Source: Isoetes taiwanensis (lineage: Eukaryota > Streptophyta > Lycopodiopsida > Isoetales > Isoetaceae). From it: a DNA stretch of 64,000 nucleotides. Under the pieces are notes generated by a model. That model made no database searches and was not told where the DNA came from. It saw only the letters and a list, made by a program, of their open reading frames with translations. Location: contig JAJEKV010000039.1 of assembly GCA_021234155.1 (NCBI GenBank), positions 1,738,001 to 1,802,000 of the forward strand, in the 5' to 3' direction. This document shows positions 45,420 through 56,921 of this stretch, one piece after another. The number at the start of each line of letters is the position of its first letter. The stretch's first letter is position 1. The translations under genes were made by a program, and so were the position numbers.

Positions 45420-45760
45420 TCCCTGGGATCCTAGAGAAGCTTCATAGAATCTTGAGAATCTAGGGGAACTCTTATATATAGTACTGGGGAATCTTCATGG
45501 TATTTGAGAAAATCTAGAGGAAAGTTCGAGCATCTAGGAGGATCTTGATGGCATCTTAGAGAATCTAGGGGAATTTTCATAGAATATTAGAGAATGCATC
45601 AAAAATCTAAGAGAATCTGGAGTAATCTTTATAGAATCTTCGGAAACCCAACAAAATCATAAGAGAATCTTGGAGAACCTAGACGAATCATATGAGAATC
45701 ATGAAGAATCCCTATGGAACCTAAGGGAATCTCATAGAATCTAGGCCAAACAGAGTTCTA
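45420..45760. repeat. Degenerate GAATCT-rich satellite-like repeat
   Basis: Many irregular copies of (A/T)GAGAATCT, TAGAATCT and AGGGGAA within 340 bases, with no fixed period that I can define by eye. Non-coding. Confidence 0.6.
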
Positions 45761-45826
45761 ATTAGTAAATGAGCCAGTAGAGGGAAGTCGCTTCCCTAAT
45801 ATATGAAAATTGATAGAGAGAAATGT

Positions 45827-45848
45827 TTGCGGCGGCCGGCCGCCGCAA
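45827..45848. repeat. Perfect GC-rich palindrome (half-site TTGCGGCGGCC)
   Basis: TTGCGGCGGCC followed directly by its reverse complement, in AT-rich DNA. A looser version is at 42904 and a half-site (GCCGCCGTGATAA) at 11431. Confidence 0.8.
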
Positions 45849-45849
45849 T

Positions 45850-47049
45850 AAGTTTCTTGTAGATTTAACCTTCACTCATCTTGTTCAATAATAAACTAAT
45901 AGGTCATGCTGTAGCTTGCTTGGTTGATTTTCTATGTTTTTTCTAGAGGAAACCTGCTAGAATTGCTACTAAATTTCCTGTAGTTCCAAAACCAACCAAC
46001 AAGTCTCTTACAAGTTAAAATCTAACCTACAATTTCCTGTAAGTTGTAAGTCAACAAACAAGTTTGAATTAAGAATATCATCCATTAATCAAATATTACC
46101 CAAAACATATGTATATTGTATATATAAAATGACTGATTGAAAATCACACCAGTCTTAAACTCTCAAGTCCATTTAGCAAGTCAAGTCAACTCATTTGAAT
46201 GTCAATTGCCCTATCAAGGAGTCATGCAAAGTTATCTAAAGAAGCAAAAGCCCATTAAATTTTGAAGCATTTTGTATTGCTGCATTTTTCAAAAGCTTGA
46301 ATTAAGCATTACAATGCAGTTATAAATATGCGTTCTATAAATGAATAAAAATGACGTGTGAAAAATAACCATTGTTTCTTATTAACTAGAGATACAACAA
46401 GAACATATACTAACCTGATTCAAGATCTTCAGTTCCGTCTATAAGAATCCATGGCCGTATGACAATAATCTACATGTAAGAGCTCTAGAATACCAATGTG
46501 ATTTACACCAGACCAGCAAAAACCATGTGTTCTTTCACTAATAGAAAAAGCAAAACAAGAAATAAAAACCTAAGCAAACAAAGACAGGAAATTCCAGCAT
46601 AACAACCCTGACCTTATTATGGCCGCACAGTTGGAGTGGGCGTTTCTATGTTGCAGCTACATAAGCTAGAATAGAAAGGAAAAGCATGGAATCACAGCTT
46701 GTGTTTGGTACTGAGATGCAATGTATCACAGCTGTCAAAATAATCCAATGGTCTAATAATAGACGGATGTCTAAAATGTTCGGGCTCAAATTAGGAACTG
46801 CTAGTTTAGCTCCTACGTCTACGGATGGACAGAGTCGCATCTCAAAGTTTTGGGATTTGTACTATATCTATCTAGATCTATCATATTTCAAAATTATTTC
46901 CATTCAAAGTATCTTTATTCTTGGCAGTTGATTTTTTATTTGAATATGGTATCAATACAAACTCGAACCTAAGAATGGTGCATAAAGAAAATCAAGATGA
47001 AGGTTGAAAACTTAAATCATGGAGACACTTATTACTAGTTCATAAGGGG
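45850..47049. other. No supportable gene
   Basis: AT-rich sequence. An 81-codon + frame (46686-46931) and its minus-strand partner show no motif. Confidence 0.5.
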
Positions 47050-47870
47050 TTCATAAGGCTTTAGACAAAGCTGTATGAGAAAGGCTTGTGGGGAATTATG
47101 AATGATGATGAGCCAAGATTCGGTATGGATGTGAAAAGCTTTATAACTCCAGTAGTGACCCAAGATGCTAGGGGTGAAGGGAGTTTCCATATTGTTGAAG
47201 TTAAAATTGGTGAAGCTGAAAAAGAGGCTTTAGCTAAGTGGATACAAAAGGATTGAATGGAAAAATAGTAGGATCTTAGCTATTTGGATGATATCTTGAT
47301 GCCATAGATTCACAGGTTGCAGAAGCATCGTCAGTAAAAGAGGCATTCAAATTTATATGTAGTGGTATTTAATGCCAAGCGAAAAGAACCCATGTCTATG
47401 GGAGAATATGTTGGAAATATTAGACAAGCATTGAAAAACAATTGCAGGGCATGATGAAAGGATTAGATGATGACCTGGTTGTAGAAGCTATCTTGCTGGG
47501 CTACCTAGCTCATATAATAATGTCGGAAACATTATGGAGCTGTTGGAAAGGTAGATTTGGAATGGGCCTGTCAACAACTTGTTCTAAAAGAGAAAAAACA
47601 AAAAGGGGATGAAAAGAAATTCATCAAAGGATGCCCGAGCATTTGTGAGTGGAAGAGAATAAATGAGAAAAATGCTATAATTGCAATCAAACAGGGCTAA
47701 AGATTGTCTGCAACCTGACAAAAGAAAGGTATTTAGACTCTGGAGTGACAAACCATATGATAGCTAAAAGAGAGCTTTTTTGTCAAGTTACCATGTCATT
47801 AAGCAAAGAAAAGGAGCAAAGTGAAAATAGAAATTAGAACTATTGCAAGAATTAGAACTATCAAGTTATA
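47050..47870 (+). pseudogene. Ty1/copia gag-protease remnant
   Basis: Translations across frames give EAEKEALAKWIQKD, ILLGLPSSYNNVGNIMEL (the UBN2-type gag motif, ~47490), KCYNCNQTGLK (first half of a CCHC zinc knuckle) and ERYLDSGVTNHMIAKRELF (aspartic protease DSG, 47736-47759). This is the gag to protease order of copia elements. Many stops and shifts; no LTRs or later pol domains follow. Confidence 0.75.
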
Positions 47871-49506
47871 GATGCCCATAGGTGATGTTTTTTTTATACG
47901 AATGACTTGTTTATCTTGCAAACTTACCAACCTTTATCAGGTATAACCAAAGTAAATCACAGAACAGGGTCTTCTGACACAAATTCACCACCAAACCGGG
48001 TTCAGGCTTGAGAGCACAAGCAAACAAGCATCCCTGGTCCTATTCAATCTTGAGAATTTGACTGAACAACCATTCAATCCTCTCTGGGTTTAGCTTTAGA
48101 AATGTAGTAAGATTATAGAAAGAATAGAAAATTGGGATCGAGCTCTGATTTATGGACAACATGCAGCCTCTAAAGAATTTGAAACTACCAGGGGTGATTT
48201 GCAGATCTCTCTCCTTTTATCAATGAAAAGGTTCTGCCTTTTATAATTGCTTCCTGAAACCTTTGTTGATCGATGTATGCCTCCCTTTATAATTGATGTC
48301 CTACTTATGTATGATTGTTGATATAAAGGTGTTTCCCTTTTGTGGCTCTATTAGTCACTGCCTTTTTTCCCATCTCAATCCTATGATACTCAATTCTTAA
48401 TATAGAGGTAAAGGTCCATTTTACATTTGACTGCTTGCAATCACGACCCGTTTCCGAATACGTTAACAAAGGTCTTTACCTTGATCATGACCCATCCACA
48501 TAAATGATGTTACAACGTTTGATTGGCTAGTGGGAAAGCTATGGCTAATGGAAATGTCGTGCCTGTTTTGTGCTCATCCCTTAAGTCTCCTAAACCGTTC
48601 CCTCAAGCTTGTGCCATAACAATTCCTTCCCATCTCAAGATTGATCATCCTCAATCATCTGCATTGCGACTATAAGTTCTTCCCTTCTTATCTCAACACT
48701 GATCATACTCGATCATCTGCCATGCGGGTATAACTTCTTAAGGACCGATCGAACTCGATTGTCTATCTTAAAGAATTCCCCTTCCTGATCAAACTCAATT
48801 ATTTGTCTTTAGAAGTAACAACCTTTTTCTAGAGCCAGTCAACTGACTATCTGCTTTGAAATGCTTGTCATCTCATATCTAAGGCCAGTAGACTTACCGT
48901 TTGCTTTGAGAGAAATTTCAAAACAATATAATTAGGATATGGTTGTTGCACTGCAGACATAATAACCTCCTATTTACCTAGAGCAAACATTTGAAGGAAA
49001 AGACAACTTCGTCAACTCAAATCAACTGATTCCAATGCTCAATCAATCTAGCAGTTATGTGCGCACAAAAATATCCCTGTAGTAGTCATGTGCACACACG
49101 AATATTCATTTACCTTATAATCGCAAATGCCTAAACCCTAGGTTGCTCCATGCATCAATAAAAGGTAAGAATATCTCTCAAAATATTTTCTTGCATGACA
49201 ATCTCTATGTTTTTCAATAACTCAATGATTAACATTAGTCTATCACATTCAGCTCTTCTTGATTGCTGACTTTTCCACTTAATACGGGTATTTCCTTATG
49301 GTACCACAATTTTTTTTACTTATTTCCTAGTCCATACAAAATGTTTTATTTTCCTTCTAAGGTAACAGGGTTAATAATATGCTTAAAGCATCAAAGCCAC
49401 CAAAGTCATAAGCATCAAAATCTTTGATTATAGAATAGTACAGGCAAGTTGGTTTAGAAAAAAAAAAATATAATATCGCCTTTTTTTTAAATAGATTAGT
49501 GATATC
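47871..49506. other. No supportable gene
   Basis: AT-rich DNA with local near-repeats (AACTCAATT/ACTCGATTGTC types around 48640-48800). I recognise nothing in it. Confidence 0.5.
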
Positions 49507-49705
49507 CAGGGATAGGTTCTGTATGTACAAGTCAAAAAATTTGGACGTATAAAGTCGAAAAATATATATTTTGGAGTATAAAATGTATTTCCCGTATTTT
49601 TCCTTGACGGTCGGAGAAAAAAATTCGCGTAAGTGAAACTTGAATTTCGCTTACGCGAAAAAAACTCCGTGTAAGCGAAACCTCTACTTCGCATAAGCAT
49701 TAGAG
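49507..49705. mobile_element. Second left end of the same hAT family
   Basis: Starts CAGGGATAGGTTCTGTA and follows the left end at 23762 closely: a GACGTATAAAGTC motif, a GTATTT(T/C) run, then TTCGCGTAAG/CTTACGCG palindromes, up to about 49690. No matching right end (GAACCTATCCCTG) was found between here and 64000, and the eight bases before it (GTGATATC) could not be paired. Either the element extends beyond the window or this is a severed end. Confidence 0.85.
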
Positions 49706-50401
49706 TTTTTTTGGGATCACTTATTGTCCCAACCTCGATGCCAGCATGGAAATCGCGCGACCAATGAGAATGCGAGCGCGTACAGGCTTTTCTTCATCCA
49801 TGCCTGCCTTCCCATGCCAGGTGTCGTCAAGGTACAGGTTCGGCATTATCCTTACCTACCTGCCCTGGAGGTTCGGTGGGCGGGAAGCAATAATTACAAA
49901 TTATTCTCGCCCTGAATTACCGCTCAAATGTTGGGGTGTCTATAAGTACCCCCCCTTCCTCAATGACCCGTCTTTTCGCGCCTCTCCATCCAGGTTTGCT
50001 AATGCTTTCAATCCTTCTAGTTCTGCGAGCTCATCTGACTCAGACTGTTTGATCTAATTATTTTGCCGGTTCATTTCAGATGGCGATTACCTCATCCATC
50101 CTGGTGAGAATGATTTCGGCCGCTTCAATATATTTCTTGGAAGCTTCACTACAATCAATCCCGACCGCCACTCGGAGGTCCTCTTAGGGTGATCAAAGGC
50201 GGGGAGAAATGTTATTTCATGCCATTGGAAGGCTATTGTTGTCGGGTTCGAGGTGAGAGGGGAAATATATATCAAGGTCAGACACCTATACACACCGACA
50301 GACATGAGAAAAGAAAAGAAAAGATATCGACGTAATTTCCCTGAGCTTCGTGCTAATTGTGAGTTTCATTATATCTGTGCTAATCCGTCATTCATTATAT
50401 T
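49706..50401. other. Unassigned stretch after the hAT end
   Basis: A TATA-like TCTATAAGTACC (49937) and a possible acceptor TTCATTTCAG (50079) precede a short frame reading DYLIHPGENDFGRFNIFLG, which could be an exon of the gene at 50402. Not proven. Confidence 0.35.
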
Positions 50402-51310
50402 TTGAAGAAATCAACTAATTGGGTTTCTGGTATCTCAAGGCTCTGTATTTCCGATGTGCTGGACCTGGAACCATCGAGTTCTATCACAAGCATCTTCCGT
50501 GCTTTCTATTATGATATTGGATCATTGCTTTTTGAAGGTCAAACAGAAGTGCAGCTGCGGGAAAGGGAGATTTGGTTCTTAAAATATGAGTATTATCCTC
50601 GGAAAGGCAAAATTGTGGACTTACCATTGCCCCCATTATCACAGCTTAGTTCCTGCCCAATGGATTCCAGTTCTCTGTTTCTTGCCAAGCTGAAATTGTC
50701 ACAGGAAATTTTCAGTGCTTTGAAGGAGAAAGGTGGAGTCTGTGGACACGTGAAAGTAAATGTACCCATCGATATGTTTATTACGTTGTTTAAAATGTCG
50801 AGAATGTCAAGAAGACTTCAAAAATGTTTACTGTAAGTGATTGTCAGTTGTTTCTGGATGACATTTTATGTGATGAATGGTCATCCCGTCTGCATGAAGG
50901 AGTTGAGAAGGTACATTGCAGGATAAAGAAAGAAAGCGTTCGAATCAGGTATTGTATTCGAAAGCAAACAGTTTACATTACCTTCAAATACAGAAGATGG
51001 AGGAAAGTAAAAGAAGGGAGCAGATGGACGTGGGTTCCAGTGGAACAAGACGATGCTGATGGTACCCATTCTGCGGTCATTGACATTGCTATCTTTAAAA
51101 GTGGTCATTGACATTGCTATCTTTAAAACCTTAAAAGTCGAAGAAGCATGGTCTTTATTTGATGTAAGAATTATTTTGGAATCAGAATGTGACTCAAACG
51201 TCTTCCATTTTTTGGTGGATGGTGTCAAGGTAGGAAAACGTAGGGAAGAGTTGTATACAACAAAGCTCTGTATGCCTCCTGTTGTACTTTCTTTAAGTGA
51301 AAACAGTTAA
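50402..51310 (+). pseudogene. Unknown protein, broken by a 28-bp duplication
   Basis: Two or three consecutive frames make sense together: 50402-50836, 50824-51111 and 51053-51310. The true start is not seen (no ATG at 50402, where a TGA precedes). Segments read LFLAKLKLSQEIFSALKEKG, then FKYRRWRKVKEGSRWTWVPV, then LKVEEAWSLFDVRIILES and FHFLVDGVKVGKR, ending with a TAA at 51308-51310. The break at 51100 is explained by a tandem 28-nt duplication (51075-51102 and 51103-51128). The basic strand-rich middle may bind nucleic acid, but I recognise no family. Palindromes begin 80 bases after the stop. Confidence 0.45.
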
Positions 51311-51388
51311 ACAAATAAATAACAATGGTGTTACTGGGTTCAAATCCCAGTGTCGTTTGCCAATAACTTATATCCTTTTGCAAAGTCA

Positions 51389-51583
51389 GCACCGTGGCCA
51401 CCGTGCGAAACATGTGGAGTTTGTGTAGTCGTGTTGTATAGTTTCGCACCGTGGCCAGGTGTAGTATGTTTTGCAGTTAACTTAATTTTGGCCTTCTTTT
51501 CGGCAAAATATCTCACCGTGGCCACGGTGCGAAGAACGTATTGTTGTCTTTGGTGTTTATATTTGTTTCGCACCCTGGCTATG
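51389..51583. repeat. Palindrome cluster 1
   Basis: Four diverged copies of the palindrome with half-site TTTCGCACCGTGG (51389, 51442, 51511, 51566), 53-69 bases apart, directly downstream of the 50.4-51.3 kb gene. It probably continued into 53194-53257 before the LTR inserted. Confidence 0.8.
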
Positions 51584-51672
51584 ACGTTCCAGGGGAATAT
51601 ACGCTATGAATACGTATATTCCTGGACCCATCACCATACAAGTCTATCTTCATAGCCTTGTATACCATAGAT

Positions 51673-53194
51673 TGTGGCACTAGGGGGGCATGGCTAAGTT
51701 ATTCTCATAACTTAGCCAACCTTAGGTTGAGACCATTTTCCACGTGGCCTTAACCTATTGGGCCACCGCCACACGGCCTCATCCTAGTGGTGCCACGTGG
51801 CATCCTAGGTGGACCTAACTTATATAGGCTGGAACCCTAACCCTAGGCCTCTTTCCAGCCCTAGCACCCAGAGACTCATCCAACCACGCGAAACCTTGTT
51901 TCGCGTATCGTTCGTTGTGGCATAGATTGGTGTAGCAGCCCCCTGAAGGTAGATCCATCCTTGGAAGGAGAGCAGCTGCATTCGATTCGGAGATCATGGA
52001 GACGCCCGGGTTTGGAAGGAGTGCTTCAGGAGCAGGTATTTAGAGTAGTAGTCATAGTAGTTCATCTGGAATTAGCATTCCAGATGAGTTGGTATCTTGT
52101 ATCTAAGGTAGAGCCATCCTAGAACCCTCATACAACATCTTGAACCCTAATCAAGGAACCCTAACTGTAGGTTAGATTTGTACGATTAGGTTAAGACGTT
52201 CTTATGATGATTCTCGTGATATGATGATTATGTGATGATTGGTTGATCATGTTTGCTCCTCTTGTATTGGGAAGGGGGGTAGAGACCTAGAGCCATATGT
52301 AGTATGCTCCTAGTTTAGATCCCTTAGTTCCTATTAGTTGCGGCCTGTGCATAGGAGCCCACTAGGCTATCGAGGCTTTGATGTGACTCAGCACCACATA
52401 CATAACGGGGCTAGAGGGAATGTGGAGGGAGGATCCCTGCCGAGTGGGGGCTTCGGGGGATCCCATAGTGGGCTAGACTTATGGTCGGTCACTTCGTGTG
52501 GGCCGAGCATGGGTCCGACACCTCCTGGGGCAATGGTGCCGCCCTGCCTCTCGAGAGCTGCAAGTGTCGGCTTGGCTCTCGTTTTGGGGGGTTTCTAGCC
52601 GCCCACGGAACCTCTAGACCCTGGGAAGGGGAGATGCAACCCTTCGTGCCTCATCGGACCAGGGAGATGCAACCTGGAGTAGTCCCGATGGGTGATGCCA
52701 TGGGATTGCATATCCGGAAGGCTAGAGTCATGCCAGAGCCTGATTTAACCCATCTGCAAAGTATGCACATGAGGGGCGGATGGAGTGGTCAACCTTAGCC
52801 ATTGTCTTATGCCAGCCCTCGCCATTGCCATGACTCGGTCTGCTCTATCTTGAGGCCTAGCCGGTCAGTCATCCTCCTTATGAGTCTGAGCCTGGGTAGG
52901 AGCTCTCATGTCTTACGGTTTATGATTATCATCTTTGCATTGGTAGATGTGTGACGAACTACCCTTCGAGGTAGTACTTATATGTTTTGATGCTAGTTCT
53001 GACTTGTTTGTCGCTTCCGCTGTTATAGGAGCCCATAGGGGAAGGGCGCGCAAGACACCTTCGTGTCCCCTCCCCGCACTAGGGTCACCTTAGAGTGCGG
53101 GGTAGACGAAGGGCCTGTGCGGTTGCTGAGCCGGACGGGGTATTTCCTGCCGAGTGTACGGCCGGGCGCCGTATGTTTAGCAGGGAGTGTCACA
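51673..53194 (+). mobile_element. Probable solo LTR inside a palindrome cluster
   Basis: Begins TGTGGCAC and ends GTGTCACA (near inverted repeats, TG...CA). It has a TATA-like CTTATATAGG (51819), then CCCTAACCCTAGG, and a GC-rich 3' part with GGGGTATTTCCTGCC, all usual for plant LTRs. The sequence right after it, ATGGCCACGGTGCGAG, is half of a cluster-type palindrome. No 5-bp target duplication was found, so the exact ends are uncertain. The open frames at 52338-52798 are not genes. Confidence 0.55.
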
Positions 53195-53257
53195 ATGGCC
53201 ACGGTGCGAGATATTCCTCATCAGGACACTTAAGACATTTTAGTTTCGCGCCGTGAG
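53194..53257. repeat. Palindrome cluster 1, continued after the LTR
   Basis: A half palindrome GGCCACGGTGCGA (53198-53210) and TTTCGCGCCGTGAG (53243), the only copies found on the 5' side of a gene. They are best explained as displaced from cluster 1. Confidence 0.6.
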
Positions 53258-53324
53258 CTCGTAGGCACTAACAATTAGGCGATCAAGTTTTTTATTGCAC
53301 TAAAGGAGGCGCTACAATTCCGCA

Positions 53325-54849
53325 ATGTCAAACGGCAGGTCAGAGAAAGCTTGGGAACAGTTCCAGGCATGGTATGACCAGATCGTCAGGAAGGAAGCAA
53401 AGCATCGGCTGTCACACCCAGATGAGTTCACTCAACAGCCTGAAAACCCGGTAGACGCCACTGTAGTCTACAATAACTTCTGCCTAACGGTAGATATAAT
53501 CTCTGAGGCTAACAAACACATTGATGTGTACGGTCAGTACATTCAGAGCTTAATGGCCGTGGCAGAAACTGAAGCGCGTCCTTCTCCCTCGACTGGGAAG
53601 ATTGTATTGAGTCTAAAGTCCTTTCTGAAGCTTTTTCCCAAAGGTGACCAAGATAAGGTTCGAAGGTCGTTCAAGAGACTGCCAGCCGACTTATGTGAGA
53701 AGGATGGGAAGGATAATTTATATCCAATTGACATCATGTTTGCTACTTACATGATATATACGGTTCCACCAACAGATAGGGAAGAACCACAGGTGAAGGC
53801 TATTGCAGAACCTCAGTCACCTGTAGAGGAGGTATTTGATGCAGAGAAAGAGCAGGAACTGGTGGAAAAGCTCGACGAGGACGAGGATGAAGACGTAGAC
53901 GAGCATGAAGAGAATCTTGAGAGATGGGGTATCATGGAAGCCTTGCCAGTTAACATAGGAGGGAAAGACTATCTTCTTCTCCACGATATATCTTCCATTA
54001 CTAGTTTGAGGGAAGATGAGGTCCTTGGACAAATCTATGCTTTCGTTGTTGGTCTAGACGACTTCATTGACTTCGAGCCGGAAGTGCCTAGGGAGCTGCA
54101 CGAGCTCTTAACCTATGATGGAACTTCAATAGCTCCCGAGAATGCTTTTGATAGAGTTCTGGAGATGGCAGAAATGGGCTTGAAGAAAGTCTCAGAAGTA
54201 AAGTTCGAGGCGAGTTCATCAGAAGCTCAAAAAGATAGTGCAAAACAAGTATCAAAGAGCGAATCAAGCTCTTCCAGGTCGTCCATCAACATTTCTACCA
54301 AAGGGGTTATTGCATCTGATGAAGTGGAGGTAAGCTACCATAAGTTTGCTTATTTTGTTAAGTGCTTAAGAACGATTGTTTATTGCACAGGAGATTTTTG
54401 TGGACGATTTTTGCGCCAGACATGACAGAGTTACCCTTGGCAGAGATGCAAGTATCGCCCACTATATGGGCTACCTTTATAAGGGAGAGATCGTTGTGTT
54501 CCATTCTAAGTACAGCCCATATGGACCAGAAGAGGTTTTGAAACTCAAGGCCCTCTCGTTGATTGGTAATCACGTCCCATTATCTGCCAATTCTGATCGA
54601 GTAGTGGCTGTTAGAAGAGATATCGCCACACATATTTTTGGTGGCTTTAGTATGTATTCTATGGCTGCCAGTAGAGCTGCATTGGCCTTGTCCGGCGTGG
54701 ATAAGGCTACAATTCGACTGACTTGGGAAGAGAGCAAGCCCCAGATTCCTCGCCTTATGTACCTGTTGGATGCTGGTCTGCAGGAGTCCGAATTGGAAGA
54801 AGTCGAAGTGTCCGATGACTTACATGTTTCTAAGAGAATGAAGTTGTAA
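53325..54849 (+). CDS. Unknown 487-residue protein, two exons
   Basis: Exons 53325-54329 and 54391-54849, joined at a clean 61-nt GT-AG intron (GAG|GTAAGC ... TTGCACAG|GAG) that keeps the frame; the result is 487 residues with no stop. The N-terminal part is helical and polar (MSNGRSEKAWEQFQAWYDQI). A run of Glu/Asp (EKLDEDEDEDVDEHEENLE, ~residues 180-198) separates it from a second helical part, and a Ser-rich linker (SKSESSSSRSSINIS) precedes the second exon. The second exon has DASIAHYMGYLYKGEIVVF and ends with the basic KRMKL. No known domain is recognised. This is the cleanest gene of the 50-64 kb block. Palindromes start about 100 bases after the stop and a T/A-rich 3' end lies between. 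Confidence 0.75.
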
Positions 54850-54949
54850 CCATTGTTAATTAATGCAAAGACTTGTTTTAAATATCTATTCTTGTTATAT
54901 CGAACATAAACTTCAGTTTCATTTTGATTGGTTTTACGCTTCTATTTTA

Positions 54950-55075
54950 TTCGCGTCGTGGCCACGGTGCGAAAACAGTGTTGTCTGTGCTTACAACTAA
55001 CTGCTATTCGCACCGTGGCCACGGTGCGAAAACATTTGGTTTCCGTGGCTATCATTCGTCGTGTTCGCACGGTAG
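54950..55075. repeat. Palindrome cluster 2
   Basis: Three copies starting 54950, 55007 and 55063 (57 and 56 bases apart). The second is perfect: half-site TTCGCACCGTGG plus its complement. It lies between the 53.3-54.8 kb gene and the next gene. Confidence 0.85.
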
Positions 55076-55201
55076 CAACAATACTCTTTATATAATTATC
55101 TTTGTTATCGATGTTGTCTGCTTTTGATATTTGTTCTAAGACATTACATTGAATATTTATCAATCTTGTCCACTCATTTGTTGCATTACAGTTCAGAGAC
55201 A

Positions 55202-56539
55202 ATGGCACAGAATAGCGGTAATGCCGGATCTAACAATCCCAGCAACCAAAGAACAGAAGAGAAGGCGCCGTCTGGGTGCACACATCATAGGCAAGACAGG
55301 AAGGCAGCGCCACTAACTATATCAGTGCTTCTAACAACCAGAACAGAGCTCAGTCTTCTGAGCCATAAAACATCCATCAAGCAGGTCTGGACGCTGTAGT
55401 TCAGAATGTTGCCAATGGGGCAGAGGAGATTTTTAGAGACATACCTTCCGAGCCAAGGCGTGTTTACCTGTTCTCTGCTGGCCATTTAGTCGGAGAAGGA
55501 ACTTTTGTGCAGGCAGCTGTCTGTCATGGAGTTCCTGTGCGTGATGATTGCATCGTCGTTAACGTCGATGTAGTAGTCGCAGCAGACACGCAGTTGCCTG
55601 TTCCTTCGATGGGAGCTGACAACTTGCTTGAGGCACTCTATTCCTTCGTCATGTGGCCCAGGTTGATGGCTTCTTTGTCGCCAACAATAGGAACATTGTC
55701 TCTGCTGGTTAATGAGATAGATTACATCACCGGACTTCCTCGTAGAGTGCCGGAAGTTGGATTGGCGGAGATAAACCAGGGGCCAGACTTGCTTGGAGCT
55801 GACAATGAGAATGCTAAGCCCCATGAGGATGACCATCAGGATGTGCCTGTCCAGAATGTTCCTGTCGCTGTTCAGAATGAGGATGTGCCTGTCCAGAATG
55901 TTCCTGTTGCTGTTCAGAATGTATTCCAACCCCTGAATGTTATGTACCAGGGTGTCCCTATCCAGGTCCCTGTGACAGCTCAAATCCTAGAAAATATCAT
56001 TCTACAAGAGGCAGCTGCAGTACCTGTGACGGTTGTACCTGAAACCGTAGTACTAGATACAGTAGTGGTTCCTGTTGTTGAGCAGCCTGTAGAGATCACA
56101 GAGTCCAGTAGATGTAAGAGGAAGTCTACTAAGCCTAAGCAGCTGCAGAAGAAACAGGTTCTCTGTAAAGGCCCTCCTAAGCTGAATAAAGCCGTTTAAG
56201 CCAAAGTATAGATGGATTCGGGAAATCCGGCACTTCCAGAACCATGTGGAGTGGGTATTTCCGAAGCTCACAATGGCTAGAATATGTAGGGAGACGGTTC
56301 AGGAGAGATACATTAAGATGAAGAGGGATAGTACAAGGTACCGGAATGCTGGTAGAAGTTTTCCAATGCCAGAAGAGGTGACTCGCTTCACTGCAGATGC
56401 CCTTGATGCTCTGCACGAGGCCGCTGAGAATCACATGGTCAGGTTCTTCGAAGACCGTGTGAAATGTGCTGTGCATTCCAAGAGAGTGACAATAATGAGG
56501 CAGGATATTGCCTTGACAAATTACTTCCGAGGCATGTAA
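55202..56539 (+). pseudogene. DUF8039-like domain fused to a histone H3-like fold
   Basis: Start MAQNSGNAGSNNPSNQRTEE at 55202. A frame change near 55290 and a TAA at 55358 lead into the main frame, open from 55361 to 56199. It contains a GEGTFVQAAVCHGVPVRDDC stretch, then VVNVDVVVAADTQLPVPSM and FVMWPRLM. This order (GEGxV, HxVPLxDDCxxVxVDxV, LPVP, WPxxL) matches the domain I know from plant CACTA proteins (DUF8039). Next are two 14-residue repeats DVPVQNVPVAVQNE (55840-55920) and a basic stretch (SRCKRKSTKPKQLQKKQ). After a one-base shift at ~56186 a histone H3-like fold follows to 56539: IREIRHFQNHVE aligns with LREIRRYQKSTE, LHEAAENHMVRFFED with LQEASEAYLVGLFED, and CAVHSKRVTIMRQDI with CAIHAKRVTIMPKDI. 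Loop 1 is ~16 residues longer than in H3. The two breaks mean the copy is dead, or the sequence has errors. Confidence 0.7.
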
Positions 56540-56630
56540 AGTGTTTTATATTAATGAAACGGTTTTTGTTGTATATTTTGTTTGCTTGCTAAGTATTTTG
56601 ATTGTATCTATTCTCTATGTATATCTACAC

Positions 56631-56767
56631 TGCACCGTTGCCACGGTGCGAAATGCATCTAAATTACTTTGTGAGGGTAGGCATTTTCGCACCGTGGCCA
56701 CGGTGCGAAATTTCTGTAAGTTACTGTGTGAGGGCAGGCAATTTCGCACCGTGGCCACGGTGCGAAA
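56631..56767. repeat. Palindrome cluster 3
   Basis: Three copies at 56631, 56684 and 56741, in 53-57-bp steps, with related spacers ending GAGGG(C/T)AGGCA. The last two are perfect 26-nt palindromes. The cluster lies exactly between the convergent ends of the H3-like gene (+) and the 56922-57518 gene (minus). Confidence 0.9.
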
Positions 56768-56921
56768 TTGAATCATCCATAGAAGGTGAATCACAAGATC
56801 AAAGGGAACATATTAGCATATTAGAGAACATATTAACATATTAGAGAACATTTAAAGAACATATTAACACGGTATCATATGAATTATGTATGATAGATAG
56901 CAAGTAACCTTCCCCTAGGTT

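Noticed and set aside
51331-51355. tRNA gene (TpsiC-like GGGTTCAAATCCC)
   Set aside because: The T arm is well formed, but no A box or acceptor stem partner is found within 80 bases upstream.
52338-52798. Two GC-rich open frames
   Set aside because: They are within the probable solo LTR and low in complexity; open by composition.
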